DNA from: CALBPI01 sp039033995
Lineage (GTDB): Bacteria > Pseudomonadota > Gammaproteobacteria > Steroidobacterales > Woeseiaceae
NCBI GenBank assembly: GCA_039033995.1
Contig: JBCCBP010000002.1
Coordinates: 1-64,000 of the forward strand
Direction: 5' to 3'
DNA length: 64,000 bases
The notes under the pieces were generated by a model that saw only the letters and a program-made list of their open reading frames with translations, was not told the origin of the DNA and searched no databases. Positions 9,040 through 19,800 of the stretch are shown piece after piece (position 1 is the first letter of the stretch; every line of letters starts with the position of its first letter). The position numbers and the translations under genes were made by a program.

Positions 9040-9348
9040 ATGGGCGACCACCAGACCTCGGTACCCGCAAAACATGCAGCGCTCGCCCAGCGCATCACCG
9101 ACGGCCTGATCGATGCGTTGCCCGCGGATCGAGCAAAACGCACGCAACAGCTCAGTGAATACCGCCGGCTGGCCGAGGACTATCAGACGCTGTCATTGAT
9201 GGACTGGTTGCCACCGCATGCCGAATCGACATTGCAGGCGTATGCGAGCATCGAAACCGACAACGATCTCCCCGCCAATAAACAACGCCTGCTGCGCCTG
9301 TTGCGAGACTGCTACGTGGCGGCAGCCCGATCTCAGGATGGCCAGTAG
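9040..9348 (+). CDS. Hypothetical small helical protein
   Basis: 102 residues, predicted mainly helical, with no membrane segment or cysteine motif. It starts 12 bases after the YkvA-like gene and lacks its own clear ribosome site, so translational coupling is likely. Its 3' end overlaps the convergent membrane-protein gene by 16 bases. I do not recognise the family. Confidence 0.55.
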   Translation: MGDHQTSVPAKHAALAQRITDGLIDALPADRAKRTQQLSEYRRLAEDYQTLSLMDWLPPHAESTLQAYASIETDNDLPANKQRLLRLLRDCYVAAARSQDGQ

Positions 9349-9620
9349 TAGCGTACGATCAATAGCAACGCAACCCACATCGCAGCCTGCGCATACCATC
9401 GCCAAAATCGCTCTTTAACGAGACCGACGAAACTTGCAGCGCTGATGGCAGTCAATACAAAAAACAGCCCTACGCTGCCGATGAGAGGATCGAATTCGTC
9501 TGCAATACGCGGTTCATCGAGCCCCGTGAAGTAGAAGATGACGATGACCACGGCGAGACCGAGCGTGATCGACAACGCGGAGCCCAGCACAACGCCGGTG
9601 ATTATGGTTAATGGACGCAT
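9333..9620 (-). CDS. Hypothetical three-helix membrane protein
   Basis: Ninety-five residues with hydrophobic helices at about 5-30, 46-65 and 75-92. The family is unknown to me. The gene faces the plus-strand gene ending at 9348 and overlaps it by 16 bases. No Shine-Dalgarno sequence is visible; an A-rich stretch precedes the ATG. Confidence 0.55.
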   Translation of the reverse strand: MRPLTIITGVVLGSALSITLGLAVVIVIFYFTGLDEPRIADEFDPLIGSVGLFFVLTAISAASFVGLVKERFWRWYAQAAMWVALLLIVRYYWPS

Positions 9621-9804
9621 GGAATTTTTTTGCCGGGACGTGGGTCAGATCAGATAGAAACAGGTTAGTTTTGCAATGTGCGCACCGCGACTAGCTTTTG
9701 GCGTTCGATTGGTGCTACAACAAACGCTGAGCCGTTGATTCACGCGACAGTGTATCGGCCCGCCAGCAGACTGCAATGCAGATTTCTCAAGAGAGCAAAG
9801 TGCT

Positions 9805-11919
9805 ATGACAAAACTCAGACAAACCGCCCGACAATGGATGCTGGTTGTGTTGGCAGGCGTGTTCGCGACCGCCAGTACAATCGGTGCGTCTGCCGACGAT
9901 GCGTTCGAGGTGGAGAGCCTCGAACCAAGCCCTCGGCACCATCGAATCAGCTCACTGGTCACGCGGTTTGTCGAAAAATCACACTACACACGTACACCGG
10001 TAAATGATGCCCTCTCGCGAGAGGTACTCAACACCTATATCGATGCGTTGGACGGCAACAAACTCTACTTCCTGGAAAGTGACATCGAACGCTTCGAAGC
10101 GTATCGCGACAAAATCGACAACATGGTCGTAGGCGCGTCTCTCGACCCAGTGTTTGATATTTTTCGAACCTATCAGACGCGCGCCGGCGAGCGCTGGGCT
10201 TACGCTCAGCAAATGCTCGAGCAAGAGCCCGACTTCAGTGTCGAAGAGACGTTTCAGTTCGACCGGGAATCCGCCGCCTGGGCAGCCGACAAACAAGAAC
10301 TCGACGAGATTTGGCGTAAGCGAGTCAAGAACGATTCGTTAAACCTTTTGCTGACCGAAACCAGTTGGGACGACACGCGCGAAAAACTCGGTAAGCGCTA
10401 CAACCGGTTTACGCGTCAGATCGATCAGGTGAATTCTGACGATGTCTTCGAGATCTTCATGAATGCGTTTGCGCGCACGCTGGACCCGCATTCCAGCTAC
10501 TTATCACCGCGCAACTCCGAGGAGTACCGCATTCAGATGAGTCTGTCTTATTTCGGAATTGGCGCTTCACTGCAGACCGAAGATGACTACGTCAAGGTCA
10601 TGAATGTCATCGCCGGCGGGCCTGCTGATATCGACGGCACGCTACAACCCGCGGATCGTATCGTCGGCGTGGGCGAAGGTGTCAGTGGGGAAATTGTGGA
10701 CGTCATCGGCTGGCGTCTCGATGATGTCGTTCAGTTGATCCGAGGTCCCAAAGACACTGTCGTCCGGTTACAAATCCTCCCGGGCGGGGCAATGCCCGGA
10801 GAATCGATGAACGTGTTGTCGCTGACGCGAGGCCAGGTCAAACTGGAAGAGCAAGCGGCTAAAAGCTCCGTTATCGATGTGGAACGCGATGGGCGCGCTA
10901 TGAAAATTGGCGTGATCGAAGTCCCAAGCTTTTACCGCGACTATCAGGCACAGCAGGCTGGCGACAAAAACTTCAAGAGCACGACCCGCGACGTCGAGCG
11001 ACTGCTCGGTGAATTGGAAGCGGAAGGCGTCGACGGCGTGATCATGGATCTGCGGGGCAATGGTGGGGGACACCTGACCGAGGCGACAATGTTGTCTGGC
11101 CTGTTTATTGATCAGGGTCCAGTCGTGCAATTGCGTTACGCGCGATCTCAAGTGGATGTGCTGCGTGACCCGATTCCGAGCCTGGCGTATGAGGGCCCCC
11201 TGGCCGTGCTCGTCGATCGTTTCAGTGCCTCGGCTTCCGAGATTTTTGCGGGCGCGATACAAGACTACGAGCGTGGCGTCGTGATCGGGCAGCAAACGTT
11301 CGGTAAAGGCTCTGTGCAAAACTTGTATAACCTAGACCAGTTTGTGCCGCGCAGCGAAGGCGATGGCCTAGGACAACTGACGCTGACAATCGGCAAGTAC
11401 TACCGCGTGACCGGTGATAGCACTCAGAACCGTGGCGTGCTGCCCGATATCGAACTGCCCTCTTTGATCGATACCGCGGAGTTTGGTGAGAGCACCCGGC
11501 CGCGTGCCCTGCCCTGGGACCAGATCCGCGAGACGCGTTTCTCTGCTGGATCGCCTCTGGATCAGGAGATTCAATACCTGGCGCAAAACCTGGAAGCACG
11601 ACTCGCGAGCGACCCGGATCACCAATTCCTGCTGAACGATCTGGAAGCGCTGCGTGAGAACCGCGCCCGCGACACCGTCTCGTTGAATCTCGAGGCGCGT
11701 CAACAGGAGCGTCAGACATTCCGCGAAGCGCGGCTGGCACGTGAGAACGCGCGTCGCAAGGCGGTTGGACTGGAGCCCCTACCGACGCTCGAAGCGCTGG
11801 AAGATGCGGAGCAGCCCGACATCGTCCTCAACGAGGCGGCGGACGTGGTTGGTGACATGGTCATTCTGCGTAGCACAGATCGACCTCCGGCCGATGCCAG
11901 AACTGCTCAGCTACGATAA
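9805..11919 (+). CDS. prc: Tail-specific carboxy-terminal processing protease (Prc/Tsp)
   Basis: 704 residues with a signal peptide ending near residue 30. The order is an N-terminal helical domain, a PDZ domain at about 240-330, the S41 protease domain at about 360-560 and the C-terminal DUF3340 region. The catalytic dyad is Ser476 (RFSASASEIF) and Lys501 (TFGKGSVQ), the same 25-residue spacing as Ser430/Lys455 of E. coli Tsp. It cleaves periplasmic proteins from nonpolar C-termini and, in E. coli, the hydrolase MepS; an NlpC/P60 lipoprotein is encoded at 1302-1835. A strong terminator follows, so the gene is probably monocistronic. Confidence 0.95.
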   Translation: MTKLRQTARQWMLVVLAGVFATASTIGASADDAFEVESLEPSPRHHRISSLVTRFVEKSHYTRTPVNDALSREVLNTYIDALDGNKLYFLESDIERFEAYRDKIDNMVVGASLDPVFDIFRTYQTRAGERWAYAQQMLEQEPDFSVEETFQFDRESAAWAADKQELDEIWRKRVKNDSLNLLLTETSWDDTREKLGKRYNRFTRQIDQVNSDDVFEIFMNAFARTLDPHSSYLSPRNSEEYRIQMSLSYFGIGASLQTEDDYVKVMNVIAGGPADIDGTLQPADRIVGVGEGVSGEIVDVIGWRLDDVVQLIRGPKDTVVRLQILPGGAMPGESMNVLSLTRGQVKLEEQAAKSSVIDVERDGRAMKIGVIEVPSFYRDYQAQQAGDKNFKSTTRDVERLLGELEAEGVDGVIMDLRGNGGGHLTEATMLSGLFIDQGPVVQLRYARSQVDVLRDPIPSLAYEGPLAVLVDRFSASASEIFAGAIQDYERGVVIGQQTFGKGSVQNLYNLDQFVPRSEGDGLGQLTLTIGKYYRVTGDSTQNRGVLPDIELPSLIDTAEFGESTRPRALPWDQIRETRFSAGSPLDQEIQYLAQNLEARLASDPDHQFLLNDLEALRENRARDTVSLNLEARQQERQTFREARLARENARRKAVGLEPLPTLEALEDAEQPDIVLNEAADVVGDMVILRSTDRPPADARTAQLR

Positions 11920-11942
11920 ATCTCTGCATAAACCACTGATTC

Positions 11943-11974
11943 AAAAGGCCGCTATCTTCGGATAGCGGCCTTTT
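11943..11974 (+). terminator. Strong rho-independent terminator of prc
   Basis: A perfect 14-base inverted repeat (11943-11956 with 11961-11974) closes a UUCG tetraloop. Four A lead in and four T follow, so it should work in both directions. It lies 23 bases after the prc stop codon. Confidence 0.93.
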
Positions 11975-12049
11975 GTTATACGGGGGTTGCACATGATGTT
12001 TTGGTGTTATATCTTACTACAACACTAGTACAGCACATCGGGGCGCACA

Positions 12050-12352
12050 ATGCAGGGAGATACAACAATAGCTGCCGACCACGACAATGCCGGCCAACAC
12101 CGGCTTGTGGCGTGGGATCGCGCATTGTTGATTGCGTTGACCGCTGCGATTCCACTGCAGATCTGGACGCAGTCCGCGCCCGCAAAACCGCTGAGCACAC
12201 CCGCCGCCAACACAATAAAAGCCCCCGTCGCTGCGGCACAGCCCATCGTGCCAGCGCCGCCGGTCCCGCAAGATCTTCGGCCTGCGGCCGTCAACATTGA
12301 TCTGACGGACGCCTTGCCACGAATACCGAAACTGAAACAAACGCGCTTCTGA
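12050..12352 (+). CDS. Hypothetical single-pass protein preceding the efflux operon
   Basis: 100 residues: a short acidic/His-containing start, one hydrophobic helix (about 26-40) and an Ala/Pro-rich extracytoplasmic-looking tail. It ends 26 bases before the RND adaptor gene, so it could belong to the same transcript. The ribosome site is weak and overlapping minus-strand frames exist; I prefer this one for its membrane segment and position. Function unknown; an accessory role in efflux is only suggested by context. Confidence 0.45.
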   Translation: MQGDTTIAADHDNAGQHRLVAWDRALLIALTAAIPLQIWTQSAPAKPLSTPAANTIKAPVAAAQPIVPAPPVPQDLRPAAVNIDLTDALPRIPKLKQTRF

Positions 12353-12378
12353 ACGCGCTGACAGGAACCCCCAACATC

Positions 12379-13548
12379 ATGTCTAGCCATCGACTCAGCC
12401 GATTTCTTCTCATCCTGACCTTTGGAATTCTGGCCGCTTGCGGCGGTGGCGGCGGTGATACCGCAGCCGAAGACGACACCGATGTCGCCGAGGCCAATGC
12501 CGATGCGGACAATACGTCGGAGAATCAGGAAGATGAGGTCATCATTCCTGTTGAAGTGGTCAACGTCACTCGCGGTGACGTCTACGCTGCCTACACCGGT
12601 ACTGCTTCACTGCAGGCGTTTGATGAGGCACAGGTCGTTGCCAAGGTCGGCGGCGAAGTACGCGAGATTCTGGTCGAAGAAGGTCAGTATGTGAAACGGA
12701 ATGCTGTGTTGGCGAGACTGGATGGCGATCGGTTACGCCTGCAGCTCGAGCAGTCCCGCGCAAACCTGGCGAAGCTGCAGCAGGAATACCAGCGTAACGT
12801 GGAGCTGCACGAGCGCGGCCTGGTAGCAGCTAGTGCGTTCGAAACCACCAAGTACGAACTGGATGCCCTGAAGGCAGCTTACAACCTCGCGAAACTCGAA
12901 TACGAATACACCACGATTCGTGCACCGATTACGGGTGTCGTCAGCCGCCGCGATATCAAAGTGGGGAACACTATCGATATCAACGCCCCAACTTTCACGA
13001 TCACCGCCCTGGATCCACTGATTGCCGACTTGTTTATTCCGGAACGGGAATTTGGACGGATCGCGGCGGATCAATCGGTACGCATGACGATCGACGCACT
13101 GCCCGACCAGGCTTTCGGGGGCACTATCGCCCGGATCAGCCCAACGGTCGACGCCGAGTCTGGGACATTCAAGGCAACCGTTGAAATAAAGGATGATGGC
13201 ACACGGCTGAAGCCAGGTATGTTCGGTCGCTTCGCCATTATTTATGACCAGCAATCCGATAAATTGCTATTGCCCCGCGATGCGTTGATGGAAAGCGATC
13301 GGCAGAACAGTGTGTACGTGGTCACCGACGGCGTGGCGAATCGCATCGATGTCGAGACTGGCTACATCTGGGATAACCAGGTTGCCATCCTCGAAGGCAT
13401 CGACGATACCGCGCGTGTTGTGACGGTTGGACAAGCGGCTTTGAAAGACGGTAGCAAGGTGCGCGTGGTCGGTGATCCGGTTGCCGATGAAGAACCGGAG
13501 GATGAGGAGTCCGAAGACAACGTACGCATTGCCACCAGTGAAGGTTAG
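12379..13548 (+). CDS. RND efflux periplasmic adaptor lipoprotein
   Basis: 389 residues. The signal peptide ends at a lipobox (ILAAC) followed by a Gly run and an acidic linker. The body has the membrane-fusion order: beta-barrel strand, split lipoyl motif (VVAKVGGEVREILVEEGQYVKR and later APITGVVSRRDIKVG), a coiled hairpin at about 115-165 and a C-terminal membrane-proximal domain. It would bridge the two permeases encoded downstream to an outer-membrane channel. The C-terminal 25 residues are unusually acidic. No TolC-type gene is nearby, so the channel is encoded elsewhere. Confidence 0.93.
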   Translation: MSSHRLSRFLLILTFGILAACGGGGGDTAAEDDTDVAEANADADNTSENQEDEVIIPVEVVNVTRGDVYAAYTGTASLQAFDEAQVVAKVGGEVREILVEEGQYVKRNAVLARLDGDRLRLQLEQSRANLAKLQQEYQRNVELHERGLVAASAFETTKYELDALKAAYNLAKLEYEYTTIRAPITGVVSRRDIKVGNTIDINAPTFTITALDPLIADLFIPEREFGRIAADQSVRMTIDALPDQAFGGTIARISPTVDAESGTFKATVEIKDDGTRLKPGMFGRFAIIYDQQSDKLLLPRDALMESDRQNSVYVVTDGVANRIDVETGYIWDNQVAILEGIDDTARVVTVGQAALKDGSKVRVVGDPVADEEPEDEESEDNVRIATSEG

Positions 13549-13557
13549 TAGCGACGC

Positions 13558-16500
13558 ATGAGTGACCAAAGCAACGCGACGCAGACCCGGGGTCTGTGGA
13601 TAGTCCGCAAGGCAACGGAACGGCCCGTCACCATTCTGATGCTGTTTCTGGCCATCGTCATGTTTGGCTGGGTCTCGCTCAGCCGACTGGCAGTCAACCT
13701 GCTACCCGATTTGTCCTATCCGACGCTGACGGTACGCACCGAGCTGGTTGGCGCCGCGCCGCAGGAAGTGGAAAGCCTGATCACGAAGCCGGTCGAGGAA
13801 GCGGTTGGAACGATCAGCGGGGTGCGCCAGGTAAGATCGGTGTCGCGCACCGGCCAATCGGACGTCACTGTCGAGTTCAACTGGGGCACGGACATGAATC
13901 TTGCGAGCGTCGACGTACGCGAGAAGCTCGATGTACTGTTCTTGCCGATCGAAGCGAAACGCCCTCTCCTGCTGCGTTTCGACCCGTCCAGCGAGCCGAT
14001 TATGCGATTGGCACTGGGTGTCTCTGAAGATGCTGACATCGTGCTCGATAGCCGGCGCCTGAAAGACTGGCGACAGTTCGCCGAAGACGACCTGAAGGAC
14101 GACTTCGAGAGCATTGAAGGGGTTGCCGCTGCCAAAGTGAGTGGCGGTCTCGAGGATGAGGTTCAGGTGCAGGTCGATCAGGACCGACTGTCGCAGCTAG
14201 ACCTCTCGATCGGGGAAGTCGCTGAACGACTGCGCGCCGAAAATGTCAATCTGGCCGGTGGCCGATTGGAACAGGGCCTGCGCCGTTTTCTCGTACGCAC
14301 CATAAACGAATTCTCTTCGGTCGATGAGTTTGCCGACGCGATTATCGCCACGCGCTCAGGTCGCCCGGTCTACCTACGGGACATCGCGACGGTCTCGCGA
14401 GGCTTCAAGGAACGTGAGGCGATTACCCGCCTCAACGGCAACGAAGTGATCGAGCTCGCGCTGTACAAGGAAGGCGACAGCAATACCGTACTCGTTGCGA
14501 GCAACGTACAGCGACGGCTGAGCCGACAGCAAGAGTCACTTCCCGATGGTCTCGCGCTAACGGTGATCGCTGATCAGTCCGGATTCATTCGCGCCGCCGT
14601 CGATCAAGTCAAATCCGCTGCCATTTGGGGTGGAGTTCTCGCGATTATCGTACTGTACGGCTTCCTGCGCGATGCTCGTGCAACGTTCATCATCGGCCTG
14701 TCTATCCCGATTTCAGTGATCGGCACTTTCGCCCTGATGCACCTGACCAACCTCAGCCTCAACATCATGTCGCTCGGTGGTATCGCACTGGCGATCGGCT
14801 TGCTCGTCGACAATGCAATCGTCGTGCTTGAGAACATTGTCGGCAAACGAGAGCAAGGTATTCCACTCATGCGAGCGGCGCAGGAAGGCACTAGCGAAAT
14901 CGCCGGCGCTGTGTTTGCTGCAACGCTGACGACGATCGCCGTATTTTTCCCAATGGTATTTGTGACCGGTGTCGCCGGAGAGCTGTTTCGCGATCAGTCA
15001 CTCACGGTAACCTTTGCGCTGATTTTCTCGCTGTTGCTGGCGGTGCTGCTGATTCCGATGATGGCATCGAGCGGCGCACGGCAGGGCTACGAGGAGCAAC
15101 AGGCCGAAAAAAGGCTCGGATTCTTCGCACGAGTTTTCCGCGCCATTTTTGCAGTGTTACGTCTGCTCGGTCGCGGTATTGGTGCGCTATGCAAATTTGC
15201 CGCAACACCACTGGTGTGGATTTTCTCGGGGCTGTACACCGTTATTGCACGCATCTACGCACCGTTATTAGGTTGGTCACTTCGTCACCGTTTGATCATT
15301 TGCCTGGCCGCTGGCGGATTGTTTGCCGCGACGATGAGCCTTGTACCAAGATTGGGGACCGAGCTGATCCCGCAGCTCTCGCAGGGCGAGTTTTCGATCA
15401 ATCTGCGCCTCGCGCCCGGTACCCCGCTCGATCAAACCGACAGCGTCGTCGGCCGCGCCTGGCAGGCAACGGAGCGATTGTCTGGCCTAGAGCGTACGTT
15501 CTCGGTCAGCGGCACCGGTAACCGTCTCGATGCCAACCCGGTCGACGCTGGCGAACATACAGGGGTACTGACCGTCAAAATGGCCGACGGTGCGACTCGT
15601 GAGGACGAGAATCGCGTCATGGGACAGCTGCGCGACGAGCTAAACCAAATTCCCGGCCTAACCTACGACTTTGAACGCCCCGCACTGCTCTCGCTCAGCA
15701 CACCGCTGGAAATCGTATTGCGCGGCTACAACCTCGATGATCTCCGCCGCCACGCCGATGAGATGGTGGCATTGATGAATGCGGACGACCGCTACACTGA
15801 CGTGCGCAGCAACATCCAGGGTGGCAATCCCGAAATTCAGATCGACTTCGATCAGGAACGTGCAGCGGCGTTGAACCTAGTGGTACGCGACATCGCCGAC
15901 AACGTTGTGAACAGTGTCCGCGGAAATGTCGCGACACGCTACTCCTGGCGCGATAAGAAGATCGATGTGACGGTCAAGAGCGTCGATAACCAGAACGCAT
16001 CTATCGAGGATGTCGAGCGACTGATCGTCAATCCAGGTAGCCAACGGCCGGTCAGCTTAGTCGATGTGGCGACAGTACGACTTGCAAATGGACCCGCAGA
16101 GATTCGACGCTTTGACCAGGAGCGCGTCGCCGTCGTGTCAGCCGGCGTGGCCTACGGCGACCTCGGTTCGGCAGCAGCCGCGGCCAATGAGCTGATCGCG
16201 CAACTGGATCTGTCACCCGGGATACAAGCCGCAGTGCAAGGTCAGAATGAGGACATGCAAGAATCCCTCGCATCGATGCAATTCACACTGCTGCTGGCCG
16301 TGTTCCTTGTCTATCTGGTGATGGCATCGCAGTTCGAGTCATTGCTGCATCCGTTCGTTATCTTGTTCACGATCCCGTTAGCGATGGTCGGCGCCGTGCT
16401 CGCACTCTACATCACCGGCACCACGGTTAACGTGGTCGCGTTTATCGGTATCATCATGCTGGCGGGTATCGTGGTGAACAACGCCATTGTTCTCATAGAC

Positions 16501-16812
16501 ACCATCAACCAAAATCGGCGTGCCGGCATCGCCAAGACCGATGCAATACGCAAGGCGGCCGAAGCGCGATTACGCCCGATCTTGATGACGACACTGACGA
16601 CCGCGCTTGGTCTGTTGCCGATGGCACTCGGCTTCGGCGAAGGCGCCGAAGTGCGCACGCCGATGGCGATTACGGTGATCGGGGGCCTGCTGACATCGAC
16701 CCTGTTGACCCTGGTTGTCATACCTGTCGTGTATAGTCTGTTTGACAGAAAAGTTATGAATGAAGTCGAGGCTGAGTCTCGACGCCATTCCTCCTTGGCG
16801 AGTGCGACATGA
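13558..16812 (+). CDS. RND efflux permease, first subunit
   Basis: 1084 residues with the RND layout of twelve membrane helices and two large periplasmic loops. The TM4 proton-relay motif reads AIGLLVDNAIVVLE, with Asp then Asn where AcrB has two Asp. A segment of about 75 residues between the two halves (near 15090-15290) is longer and more hydrophobic than in AcrB. It follows the adaptor by nine bases and overlaps the second permease gene by four (ATGA), so the three are co-translated. Substrates cannot be read from sequence. Confidence 0.95.
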   Translation: MSDQSNATQTRGLWIVRKATERPVTILMLFLAIVMFGWVSLSRLAVNLLPDLSYPTLTVRTELVGAAPQEVESLITKPVEEAVGTISGVRQVRSVSRTGQSDVTVEFNWGTDMNLASVDVREKLDVLFLPIEAKRPLLLRFDPSSEPIMRLALGVSEDADIVLDSRRLKDWRQFAEDDLKDDFESIEGVAAAKVSGGLEDEVQVQVDQDRLSQLDLSIGEVAERLRAENVNLAGGRLEQGLRRFLVRTINEFSSVDEFADAIIATRSGRPVYLRDIATVSRGFKEREAITRLNGNEVIELALYKEGDSNTVLVASNVQRRLSRQQESLPDGLALTVIADQSGFIRAAVDQVKSAAIWGGVLAIIVLYGFLRDARATFIIGLSIPISVIGTFALMHLTNLSLNIMSLGGIALAIGLLVDNAIVVLENIVGKREQGIPLMRAAQEGTSEIAGAVFAATLTTIAVFFPMVFVTGVAGELFRDQSLTVTFALIFSLLLAVLLIPMMASSGARQGYEEQQAEKRLGFFARVFRAIFAVLRLLGRGIGALCKFAATPLVWIFSGLYTVIARIYAPLLGWSLRHRLIICLAAGGLFAATMSLVPRLGTELIPQLSQGEFSINLRLAPGTPLDQTDSVVGRAWQATERLSGLERTFSVSGTGNRLDANPVDAGEHTGVLTVKMADGATREDENRVMGQLRDELNQIPGLTYDFERPALLSLSTPLEIVLRGYNLDDLRRHADEMVALMNADDRYTDVRSNIQGGNPEIQIDFDQERAAALNLVVRDIADNVVNSVRGNVATRYSWRDKKIDVTVKSVDNQNASIEDVERLIVNPGSQRPVSLVDVATVRLANGPAEIRRFDQERVAVVSAGVAYGDLGSAAAAANELIAQLDLSPGIQAAVQGQNEDMQESLASMQFTLLLAVFLVYLVMASQFESLLHPFVILFTIPLAMVGAVLALYITGTTVNVVAFIGIIMLAGIVVNNAIVLIDTINQNRRAGIAKTDAIRKAAEARLRPILMTTLTTALGLLPMALGFGEGAEVRTPMAITVIGGLLTSTLLTLVVIPVVYSLFDRKVMNEVEAESRRHSSLASAT

Positions 16813-19800
16813 TCCATACTGAGTTTTCGTTACGCCGTCCGGTCACGATCTTCATGATTTTTGCGGCCCTGGCGGCCGTCGGGTTGATCTCATCACGGCT
16901 GTTGCCGCTCGAGGAGTTGCCGGACATCGAGTGGCCCGGGTTTTTTGTTTACATTCCCTACGACGGCTCCTCCCCAAAAGAGACGGAGCGACAGATTACC
17001 CGGCCAGCCGAGGAGGCTCTCGCGACGTTGAACGGCGTCAAAAACATGTATTCGACGTCGACAGAAGACAGCACAGAAATCTGGCTCGAGTACGGGTTCA
17101 ATTCAAACGCACAGACCGCAGCCGTCGAAGCGCGCGTGAAGCTGGACGCCATTCGCGACCAGATGCCACCGGATCTCGAACGGATTCAGGTATTCAGTGG
17201 TTCCATGAATGATCAGCCAATCATGCAACTGCGTGTATCGAGCGAACGCAATCTCGAGAATGCCTATGAACTGCTGGATCGCGTCGTCAAACGACGCATT
17301 GAGCGTATCGAAGGCGTCTCAAAGGTCGAATTGCAAGGCGTAGAACCACCAGAGGTTCGGATCAAGCTGGATGCCGGACGTATCGACGCACACAACATCG
17401 ATCTCAACGAACTCTCCAGCCTGCTACTGCGCAGTAACTTCGCGATCACTGGCGGCCAGATCACCTCCGGCAACGAACGACTGACCTTACGACCAAGCGA
17501 CGAATACCAGACGCTGCAGGATATCGAACAACTCGTTATCGACGGTCGCAATCTTCGCCTTGGTGATATCGCAACGATTACCAAGCAACCCCGCGACCGC
17601 ACCTATGGTCGTCATCTCGATCAGAAGTACGCCATCGGCCTGTCCGTCAATCGCGCCAGTGGCTACAACATGGTCGAAGTGGCCGACCGCGTCAAAGCAG
17701 AAGTCGAGGCGATCGGTCAGTTGCCCGAAATGCAGGGCATTCAGATTTTCGACCTCGATAACAAAGCCAACTCGGTGCGTCAGTCTCTGCGTGACCTCGT
17801 TTTCTCTGGCGTTTTCGGTGCCCTGCTCGCGATCGTTGTGCTTTATTTCTTCCTGCGCCATTTTGTATCGACACTGATCGTGACCTTGTCGGTACCGCTG
17901 TCTCTTGTCATCACCCTGGGCGCGATGTATTTCGCTGGGCTGACCCTGAATATTCTGACTTTGATGGGCTTGATGCTCGCGGTCGGTATGCTGGTCGACA
18001 ATTCCGTGGTGGTCACCGAGAGTATCTTCCGCTATCGGCAGATGATGCCGAACGAACCGGTCGAAGCCACGATGAAAGGTGTCAAGGAAGTGGGCGTAGC
18101 CGTCATGGCCAGCACTGCGACCAGCGTCTGTGTTTTCCTGCCGCTCGTGTTCGGTGAACAGATCGACATCATGGTATTCCTGCGCCATGTCGGCGTGACG
18201 ATTTCAGTGGCGATAGTCTGTTCTTTGGTCGTTGCGCAAACACTGATCCCGTTACTCGCGAGCAAGGTCAAGGACATTCCAACGGAAGCGAGCGGCGGCA
18301 TGATGTTGCGCGTTGCTGAACGCTATCAACGAATCCTGCAGGGCATCGTTTTTACGCGCGGTTTCAAACGTCTAATCGCCCCAATCGTCGCGATCGGCAT
18401 TCTCGGCTCAATGGCCATCCCGATCAGCACCGAGATGTTCAAGGTAGAGATGTTCCCGGAAGAACCGACGCGAAGACTATTCCTTCGTTACAACACGAAC
18501 GACATCTATTCGCTGGACGTACTCGAAGACGCGGTCAACACCGTCGAAGGCTACCTGTATGACAACAAGGAACGTCTGAACATCGACACCGTATATTCAT
18601 ACTGGGATCGTGCTCGTGCCGAATCAACGATTCTTCTGGACAAGAGCAACGTGACGATTGGCTCAAAAGAGGCGATGGAAATCATCCTGGAGGAGCTGCC
18701 CGACATCGCGGTAGGCGATCCCAGCTTCCAGCGTCAAAACCAAGGCGGCGGGGAAGGATTCAGTGTCGTGTTGACGGGCGAGTCGACAGACCGTCTGGTT
18801 AGCTTGATGACCGATACCTACGCGTTGCTGCAAAACGTCGAGGGCCTGACAGATTTCAGTTCTGATCTGACCGCCGGACAGCGGGAGGTCCAGGTGAAGC
18901 TCGATCGTGTTCGCGCTGCACGCTACGGATTGACGGCGAGCAGCGTTGGTCAGGCGGTTGGCGTCGCGCTCCGGGGCGAACGACTTCGCGAGTTCCGCAC
19001 CGAAAACGGCGAAGTTGAAATGCGCCTGGCTTTCCGCGACAACGACCGGCAGTCGGTGGCCCAACTCGGTAACTTGATTTTGCCAGGTGTTGCCGCCGAC
19101 GGCTCTCGTATCGGCGTACCGTTATATCGCGTTGCTGAGCTCACCGAACAACGCGGCTCGCGCAATATTCGCCGCACGAACCGACGGACATCGGTTCAGC
19201 TAACCGCCGCACTGGATGGCGACGCGACGCTCGAGGAAGTGAAGCCGCGCGTCGAAAAAGTACTCAAAGAGCTACAGTTGCCCGCAGGGTATGAGTGGAG
19301 CTTCGGTCGTGGTTTTGATCGCGCCGACGAAACGAAAAACGTGCTGGTAGAGAATATCCTGCTCGGTGTGTTGCTGATCCTGGTCGTCATGGCAGCGCTG
19401 TTCGAATCATTGCTGTATCCACTGTCGATTATGGTATCGCTCGTCTACTCGTTCGTCGGCGTAGTTTGGTTCCTCGCACTTACCGGGACACCACTGACGT
19501 TCATGGGAATGACGGGCCTGATGATTCTGATCGGCGTGGTGGTCAACAATGGCATCGTGCTGGTCGACCACATCAACAACTTGCGGCGCGAAGGTATGAC
19601 GCGTGACGAGGCGATCGTCATTGGTGCTCGAGATCGGTTGCGACCTATCTTGATGACCGCAGCAACGACCATTCTTGGATTAGCACCGCTGGCGTTCGGA
19701 GACACGCAGGTCGGCTCTGGCGGCCCCGCCTACTACCCGATGGCAAGAGCGATTATTGGTGGCCTCGGGTTCTCAACGATCGTGTCGTTGTTTGTCGTGC

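Noticed and set aside
12025..12390. Minus-strand frames over the small gene upstream of the efflux operon
   Set aside because: Gly/Arg/Cys-rich composition and no membrane or domain pattern; the plus-strand reading has a membrane helix and operon-like position.
17487..18188. A 233-codon minus-strand frame inside the second RND permease
   Set aside because: Antisense shadow of a conserved gene, with abnormal His/Gln/Asp-rich composition.
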